Source: Salvia splendens
Lineage: Eukaryota > Streptophyta > Magnoliopsida > Lamiales > Lamiaceae
Direction: 5' to 3'
DNA length: 64,000 nt
Assembly (NCBI RefSeq): GCF_004379255.2
Contig: NC_056036.1
Coordinates: forward strand, 37,214,076 to 37,278,075
Every line of letters begins with the position of its first letter. Position 1 is the stretch's first letter. Below the pieces are notes generated by a model. That model ran no database searches, had not been told where the DNA came from, and saw nothing but the letters and a program-made list of their open reading frames with translations. This document shows positions 57,064 to 64,000 of this stretch, in pieces. Both the position numbers and the translations under genes were made by a program.

Positions 57064-60000
57064 TTACTTCTTTCCCTCAAAATCTTTAGTGACGACAATG
57101 CTAAGTAATTGAAAAGGCTGAGCTTCCTCAAGCATTTGCACCACACTTCTCATCGTAGGCCTCAACGTGGGAAGCCTAGCCGTGCTTAGAATCCCCACTT
57201 TCAACACTTTGATCACATTCTCTTTGTATATTTGAGGAATGCTTGAATCCACCAAACTTAGCACACTCTCTTTAGTCTTGAGCTTCCCACACACCCACTC
57301 CACAATGTCCTTGTTCTCCCCGAACTCCGTCTCGATCGGCCTCTTTCCCGTCACAAGCTCCATCAGCACAACTCCGAAGCTGTACACGTCGCTCTTCTCA
57401 TTAACCTTGTTGGTGTATGCGTATTCTACAATCCCAAACAACGATTATCAGACTAATTGTGCCACGATAAATATTATAGAACAACGAGAAAAAAATGGGA
57501 ACGTAGGTTTACCTGGGGCAATGTAGCCATGGGTCCCTGCAACGACATGGGTCGACTCGCTCGACCCTTCCGGCTGAAGGATCTTGGCAAGCCCAAAATC
57601 CGCGACGCGGGGCTTCAGATGCTCATCGAGGAGGATGTTGCTAGACTTGACGTCACGGTGGATCATCGGCTCATCGCAGCTGTGGTGGAGATACTCCAAC
57701 CCTTTGGCCGCGCCGAGCGCGATCTCGTAGCGCGCTTCCCAATCAAGCGACAGCTTCTGGCAAGTGTGCAACCTATCCCATAGGCTGCCATTAGGCATGT
57801 ACTCATAGACCAACAAGCTAGAGTCCTCACTACTTATGCTGCAATACAACTTCACCACATTCACGTGCCGGATGGAGCTCAGCGTCTCGACCTCGGCCTC
57901 GAACTGGCGGTGCTTGGAGCTCCGAGGCCGGCCCAGGACCGGAGTGGCGCTTTTGGTCTTTTTCCCGGCGGACTCATCGGAATGCCAAACATGTTTGACA
58001 GCCAATTCTTTGCCATTTCCAGCCGTAACACGATACACATGGCCTGAGCCTCCTTTCCCTATCAAATTGTCGTGCTTGATTGCGTCAATGATCTCATCCT
58101 CTTTGAAGGTGAGGACATGGAAGGACCTTAGATCCCATGAATGATCCTTGAGCGACCGTTCCCCGGTGTGTTCGGCCTTCCTCTTTAAGTAGCAGAAGCC
58201 GGCCAACGAGGCGAGCAACGCGACGAAGGCGACCATGATGCAGAGCAGGACCAGCCGGAGATGATCCGGCATCCTGGCTTGGGGAGAACACCGGTGGAAT
58301 CCGGACAGCGTCTCGCTGCATAAGGCCGGATTCCCGACGAAGCTACCATTGTTCGCCTCCGTGAGAAGTGATGCCGGAACAGAGCCGGATAATTTGTTGT
58401 GTGAGAGGTCGAGGAGATTGAGCCTTAGAGAAGACAGAGTCGCCGGAATTGGGCCGGAGAGTTCGTTTCTTGATAAGTTCAAGAAATTGAGAGTGGGCAG
58501 AGAGCCTAACGACGGCGGGATTTGGCCGGAGAGGGCGTTTTCGGCCATGTTAATCTCATTGATCGAGTGGCAAGAGCCTAAGGATGCCGGAATTGTACCG
58601 GAGAACTTGTTCCCCTGCAAAAGCAGAGTAGTGAGCTGCTTCAGCTCCCCAATTTCCGCCGGAATCACGCCGGAGAAGCCGTTGTTTCGCAAGTCGATTG
58701 ACACCAACGGCGAAGCCTTGGAAATTTCAGCGGGCAATTCGCCGGAAAATCTATTATCGGAAACCAAAAGCTGCGTTAACGACCTGGCATTGCCGATATC
58801 CGCTGTGATCGGGCCTTCAAAGTCGTTCTCGCTGAGGTCGATTAATTTCATCTCCGGTAGCCCCCATATGCCGCCGGGGACCCGCCCCGACAGCCGGTTT
58901 TTGTTCACCCGGAACCGGGTCATCGTCGTGCAGCTAGCGTAGCTCGCCGGAATCTCGCCGGATAAATTATTCTGCAGCATCAGCAGCATCCTCATATTAC
59001 CCCCCTTGCACATCTCCGGCGGAATCGGGCCGGTCAGGAAATTCTCCGAAACATCGATGAAATAAAACTCCGACCACGAGCCGAGCTTCTCCGGCAGCGG
59101 GCCCGTCAGGCTATTCGTGTAGAGAGACACATTCACCAGATTCCTGAACTCCCCCAGCTCCGCCGGAATCTCGCCGGAAAGCTGATTCTCAAAAAGCTGC
59201 AAGCTCACCAGCTTATCTAAAAACCTCACTTCGGATAAATTGCCAGTGAGAGAATTCGTGGAAGCATCAAACATTTCGAGATTGGTCAAATTCCGCAGCC
59301 CCACCGGCAATTCGCCCTTCAAATTGTTGGCGAAAAGCTCGAGCTGCCATAGCTTTTTCAGCTTGGTTATCCCCGCCGGAATTTCCCCGGTGAGAAAATT
59401 CTGCCCCAGTTCCAAATCAACGAGCTCCACGAGATTCCCAATCCCCTCCGGAATCTCCCCTTCGATGCTGCAGTTCGTCAAGTAGAGCCAGCTCAGCCGC
59501 GTGAGATTCAAAACCACCGCCGGAAACGGGCTCCGATCAATCGGGTTGTCGCCGACGCTCAGAACTTGAAGACCACTCATTCCTCTCAAAGACTCCCACG
59601 GAAAAGCGCCGGTAAATCCGCTGCAATTAGCGTAGAGATACACCAATCCATTGATCGAAGACACATCGGGAAATTGGCCGGAGAAGAAATTGTTTCCGAC
59701 GTCTAAGTATTTCAAGGAGGAGCAGTTATTGAGATCCTCTGAAACGCGGCCGCGTAGCTGATTATACCCCAGCGACAGTTTCTGGAGGCGGTTGAGGCTG
59801 CAGATGGCGGTTAAAGGAATCTCGCCACTGAGGTTCTGATTGGAGAGTTCGATTTCTTTGACGAAACCGTCGGAATCGCAGGAGATTCCTTTGAAGCTGC
59901 AGAGGTTGGAATTGGATTCCCACGAATCGAATACTCGGGTGTTGGAATCTTTGAAGGCGTCTTTTATGGATAGGAGCGTTTGGAGATCGTCTGCCGCGGC

Positions 60001-60081
60001 GGCGAGAAGCAGCGTGAGGAGATAGACGGCGGAGAGGAGGCGGAGAGTGGCGGCGCCCGCCGTGAGGGACGGTGGTTTCAT
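57064..60081 (-). CDS. LRR receptor-like kinase, RLK7/HAIKU2 type (LRR-XI)
   Basis: Plasma-membrane receptor kinase; Arabidopsis RLK7 perceives PIP-family peptides in immunity and root development, HAIKU2 controls seed size. Exon 1 (60,081-57,513) and exon 2 (57,425-57,064) join in phase 1 over an 87-bp intron (GTAAAC...TTGTAG), giving 976 residues against 977 for Arabidopsis RLK7. Signal peptide 1-30; LRR N-cap with WESNSNLCSFKGISCDS (about 54-70); about 20 LRRs to 590; membrane helix 608-632. Kinase from about 670: Gly loop GKGGSGHV, Lys696 in AVKHVW, HRD 808-810 (HRDVKSSN), DFG 828-830. Intron in the activation segment after GYIAP. All kinase residues I checked are present; it appears functional. 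RLK7 and HAIKU2 cannot be separated without a tree. Confidence 0.93.
57426..57512 (-). other. Intron of the RLK7-like gene
   Basis: Donor GTAAAC after GCCCCAG and acceptor TGTAG before AATACGC. The join creates GYIAPEYAYTNKV, the expected activation-loop motif. Confidence 0.88.
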
Positions 60082-60426
60082 TTTTTAAATTTTTTTGGGG
60101 TGGTTAAGAATTCGAGCGTGCAAGGAAGAATCGTGGAGGTGTCATGGTTTTTAACAGACTGATGGTTTCTGAATTTCAAGTGGACAATGATTGCTTATTT
60201 TATTTTTATTTAATATTGTTATGGCTTTGAATGTGGTGTGAATAGTCAATGGGGGATAAATATTAAATATAGATGCAGGTGAATGTGTAGGATGATGGGA
60301 AATTTAGTTTCTATCTAATGGAGTATGAAATTTGGATTATTAAATTTTATCTATTTTGTAGTTTGTGGCGTGGCGGGGTGGGGTGTAAATGGGAAAACCT
60401 TCTAGATTGTGATAAGAAAAATTATA

Positions 60427-60545
60427 CTCCCTCCGTCCCGGACTACTCACACATTTTCTTTAATTTTTACTAAAAATGGAAAGAGTGCAAATAACTTGGG
60501 ACGCTCAGAAAGGAAATAAATGCAAGTAGTCCGGGACGGAGGGAG
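60427..60545. mobile_element. Stowaway MITE, near-pristine
   Basis: 119 bp with perfect 21-bp terminal inverted repeats starting CTCCCTCCGTCCCGGACTAC, flanked by TA at 60,425-60,426 and 60,546-60,547. It lies about 345 bases upstream of the RLK7-like start codon. Confidence 0.95.
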
Positions 60546-61161
60546 TACTAGTATTTTAAATTTTACTAGTATATTGTTGAAAATATTTATTGAATTAGAA
60601 ATCATCGTGCTTGTATACATGTATTTTATGTACTACTATTTGGTATCCCGAAACCATTCTTGAATAAAAAAATTTTAGTTTGCCGCACTTTTATAAGTTT
60701 AGGGTTTAAATTGATAATTATTCTAACGAAAATGTATGTTGGCATGGAATTCTATCGGCATAATCATCATAAATTGCCTTTGATTTAATATATGTGTAGT
60801 GAAAAAAAACAATTCAAATTGAAAAGATTATGCATTTTTAAAATTTTGAAATAATTTCTGAAAAAGAGAAATTGATTGACTTTAATTTATAATAACTTAA
60901 TTACCGCTATTTTTTTTCCCAATCAATGACAAATTAGTACCATGAAATGATACAACTTCTAACTTGTAATAATATAAAATCGCAATTACTGAATCATCCA
61001 TTTTCGGATTTAATGATTCAGATCAAGTTAATCATCATGTGTTTTTATGGTAGTGTAACCCCTATGCCTGTATTTGTACATGTAAATATATATCGAGCAA
61101 ATCAAATAAAAGAACAAAACGAGTTTTGTTTTTATATTATTTGTAAACCTCATCAAAACTA

Positions 61162-61414
61162 CTCTATTCGTCCCCCAAATATTGTCCCACTTTGACCCGG
61201 CACGAGTTTTAAAAAATATAATGAAAAGTCAGTTGAAAAAGTTAGTGGAACGTGGATCCTACTTTTATATATTAATTTTATAATAAAATGTGAGTATGAA
61301 TGAGTTAGTAGAATATGAGATCCACAACCATAAATAATAAAAAGTTAAATATGACAAATTTTGTGGGATGGACAGAAATAGAAAAATTAGACAAACTTTC
61401 ATAGATGGAGGGAG
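61162..61414. mobile_element. Stowaway-type MITE
   Basis: CTCTATTCGTCCCCCAAATA at the left and ctttcatagatggagggag at the right, TA on both sides. Family core (tatattaattttataataaaatgtgag) as in 8524-8789, in the opposite orientation. Confidence 0.75.
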
Positions 61415-62482
61415 TAATTTTTATAGTATTATAGAATCAAATTAAAGGGATCATTTAAAAACTAACGTTAATGCAGATTAAACGAGAATGATACTTATAA
61501 ATAGTGCTCACATAAAGCATGTTGCACATGTTGTAGTAGTAGTAATAACTAGCATACCAGTGTATTATATTTGAATAAATGTATATAGAAATAAAATACT
61601 ACTCCTAATTCAATGATCCCTATGTAGGAATATTTATTCCGATATGTGACCTATGTAGATATTGATTTAATATTAAAGATCAAGTTCAAAACATATCAGT
61701 TAGATTCTAATATAAAAGACGATACCGTGATGGATCAGTTTCGATTAAAGAATTAGAATCGGGTGTATTGATAACCCTCTTCGTTTGCCTTACATAGATG
61801 ATATAAACATGTGTATATTAATGTGTGTAGAATATTAAAAGCTGTAGGAAAAGCTGTAGGATAAATCTGATATGTATATATGAAAAGGTGCGAGCGAACG
61901 GACACAGCCTTTAACGAAAGGGTGAGTTGCTTGTATATATATGCTATCAGATTCTACAGATTAGGATGACAGAAATCTCTACAGAATTCTATATACAAGA
62001 AAGGAATACAGAAAAGTCATATTGTTATCAGATTCTTCTCCATCGAAAGAATCCGAAAAGTATAGGCCAAAGAGACGACAATATCAACCGCAGCTTTTAG
62101 GGAAAACATCAACTCGTGGAATTCCACCCTACATCAAGTAAAAGCTATGGACCGAGGTTGGTAAATCATCTCTTTGATGTGGTATATGTTGTGGTTGAAT
62201 TAATACGAATCTAGAATATGATTTCGATATAGAAATCGGTAAAGCATCGAAATAAGGCTAACGCCCTATGGAGTATGGACAGTGTGCTCAGAAATGAGAA
62301 TGCAAGTACTCCTCCAGTAGTAGTAGTATAATATGAGTCGTCACTTACTTATTCGATAAATTGTTAAGTTAAAATACAAGTGAACTGTATCATTAAAATT
62401 TAAACCATCTTTTCCCAAAAGAGGCTCAAGATTGTTGTGAATTTTCTTACACTTTTTTAAAGGGGCCAAAAGAGGCTCATAA

Positions 62483-64000
62483 GAGCATCTGTAACGCGGC
62501 GGGCCAGGCCGCAAGTCGCGAGTCCCGGCCCGTCCCATGCGTTACACGGAGGAGAGTCACGGCCCAGGCCGGTCCCGTGGCCGCGTTCCCGGCCTGGCGA
62601 GCGTCCCGCGTCCCGGCCTGGGACGGCGTTGCACGGTGACGGGCCGCAACTGGCGAGTCCCGGCTCAGCGTTACACGCTCCTCGGGCCTGGCCGCAACCG
62701 ATTTTTTTTTTAATTCGAAAATTTTTTCTATAAATACTACTCCATTTTCATATACATTCAACTTTACATTCAACTTCAAGTCTCTTCCTAGAATTCGAAA
62801 AAATGCCTCCTCGTCAAAGAATATTCGAAGATCAAATGTCCCGGTTGTTAGCAGAGGCGGTACCGACAATCCAAGAAGAAATCAACAACGAAGTTGAACG
62901 CTACCAAGCTGCTATTCAAGCTTGGAACGAACAACAAACCCGGGTACCACGTACAAGGATGTATATTCACGAGACCGTGAACAAGCTGCCTTGCGGCTTT
63001 TCACGGATTATTTCTCTAGAGATCCGCGATAGAGTGATCAGATGTTCCGTCGCCGGTTCCAGATGCGGAGGCCTTTGTTCCTACGCATTGTCAACGCAGT
63101 TGTAGCTCGTGACTCGTATTTCTGCCAAACTACCGATGCTGTGGGCCGAGAAAGTATATCGACGTTGCAGAAATGCACGTCTGCCATTCGTCAACTCGCT
63201 TACGGAACTACATCAGATATGTTCGATGAGTATCTCCATGTAAGCGAGCCTACTGGACGGGAGTCCCTCGCTAGATTCTGTCAGGCAGTCGTCGAAGCAT
63301 TCAAGGATACGTACTTGAGAAAGCCAACGACCGACGACGTTAGGAAGTTGGTCGACATGCACGAGCGGGCCCACGGCTTCCTGGGGATGCTTGGAAGCAT
63401 CGACTGTATGCACTGGCAGTGGAAGAATTGTCCAACGGCTTGGAGAGGACAATACACTAGCGGGCACAAGGGCACACATCCCACGATTGTGTTGGAGGTC
63501 GTTGTCGATTGCAGATTGTGGATCTGGCATGCCTACTTTGGTGTCGCGGGGTCCAACAACGACCCCAATGTGTTGAACGAGTCTCCATTGTTCAACGACT
63601 TGTGTGCTGGGCGAGCACCGAACGTAGAGTTCATGGCCAACCACCGTCGGTATAGTATGGGGTACTATATGTCAGACGGGATCTACCCTCGATGGCCCGT
63701 GTTCGTGAAGACTATCACAGCTCCGACAACCGATCGGAGGGCAATGTTTGCCCAAAGGTAAGAGGCGGCTCGGAAAGATGTCGAGTGTGCATTCGGAGTC
63801 CTCCAAGCGCGGTGGGTTGTCGTGAAGGGAGCGGCCCGTGGTTGGCAGCGGTCAAACATCGCCGACACAATGTATGCATGTATCATAATGCATAACATGA
63901 TCGTTGAGGACGAGCAAGATAACGTCACTTTGTGGAGCGAAGATCCGCTCGCCAGCATCGGGAGTAACTACGTTGTCACCGATCCGCCCGTGTATAGCCT
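62483..64000 (+). mobile_element. PIF/Harbinger element, cut by window end
   Basis: GAGCATCTGTAACGCGGCGG after TAA (62,480-62,482), a GC-rich subterminal zone with repeated cccggcctgg motifs, a TATA box (ctataaatactac, about 62,729) and a transposase gene from 62,803. The right end is outside the window. Again only the transposase is present in the visible part. Confidence 0.85.
62803..64000 (+). pseudogene. Harbinger DDE transposase, lightly damaged
   Basis: Starts MPPRQRIFEDQMSRLLAEAV at 62,803; the frame shifts near 62,970. In the true frame REQAALRLFTDYFSRDPR is followed by TAG (63,030), then MFRRRFQMRRPLFLRIVNAV continues openly for 239 codons. It has GSIDCMHWQWKNCP (first Asp), YFGVAGSNNDPNVL (second Asp), DGIYPRWPVFVKTI, then TAA at 63,759, with EAARKDVECAFGVLQARW (catalytic Glu) and CIIMHNMIVEDE continuing in the same frame to the window end. 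Only one frameshift and two stops, so inactivation is fairly recent. Homologous to 13,200-14,440. Confidence 0.88.

Larger units (their letters stand above)
60082..62482. other. Upstream of the RLK7-like gene; gene-free
   Basis: 60,082-60,426 is the presumed promoter and leader. Two Stowaway MITEs follow (60,427-60,545 and 61,162-61,414). The rest is AT-rich, with no coding region or RNA gene recognised. Confidence 0.5.

Noticed and set aside
58349..58942. Plus-strand 197-codon frame within the receptor kinase gene
   Set aside because: It is the antisense of the LRR repeats; its repeated pattern mirrors the LRR period.
1..64000. tRNA, rRNA or other structural RNA genes
   Set aside because: I saw no convincing cloverleaf or rRNA segment by eye; a tRNAscan/Infernal run would be needed to exclude them.

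Overview
This is a plant nuclear window: AT-rich, intron-bearing and heavy with transposons. It holds three intact genes, one decayed gene and at least 25 recognisable transposable elements or fragments. The intact genes (plastid glutamyl-tRNA reductase, a WAV3-type RING/VWA ubiquitin ligase, an RLK7/HAIKU2-type LRR receptor kinase) are angiosperm. The decayed gene is a TPS-b monoterpene synthase with an RRx8W motif, which together with overall sequence flavour suggests an asterid, plausibly Lamiales/Lamiaceae; this is inference.

Layout: 1-690 is the 3' end of a Copia element with a tandemly duplicated PPT/LTR segment. 700-12,800 is gene-free: Stowaway MITEs, a fold-back Mutator-like MITE (3182-4349), a PIF/Harbinger element with a broken Myb-like ORF1 (6039-8446) and a Pack-MULE carrying a fragment of a CSLC xyloglucan glucan-synthase gene (10,321-11,544). 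12,862-14,724 is a Harbinger element with a broken transposase, with an hAT-like MITE inserted at its edge. The WAV3-like gene is at 17,415-19,594 (+) and HEMA (GluTR) at 22,054-24,244 (-). 25,987-29,093 holds a Harbinger MITE and a large palindromic element with three direct plus three inverted copies of one unit. 29,347-38,856 is a degenerate Copia (A) into which a younger, internally deleted Copia (B, 33,588-37,525) is inserted in reverse. 40,719-42,556 is a second Harbinger ORF1 element. 43,171-45,285 (-) is the monoterpene synthase pseudogene. 48,281-52,471 is a three-level nest: TRIM inside a large LTR inside a Stowaway MITE. 53,200-54,470 is a LINE RNase H remnant with an internal tandem duplication. 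The RLK7-like gene is at 57,064-60,081 (-). 62,483 to the window end is a third, recently broken Harbinger transposase element.

The three host genes are independent single transcription units (tetrapyrrole synthesis, ubiquitin ligation, peptide perception); nothing suggests a pathway cluster. What is distinctive is the transposon record. Many insertions can be resolved to the base by target-site duplications, and insertion order can be read from nesting and LTR divergence. Positions were read by eye, so element edges may be off by a few bases; divergence counts are manual.
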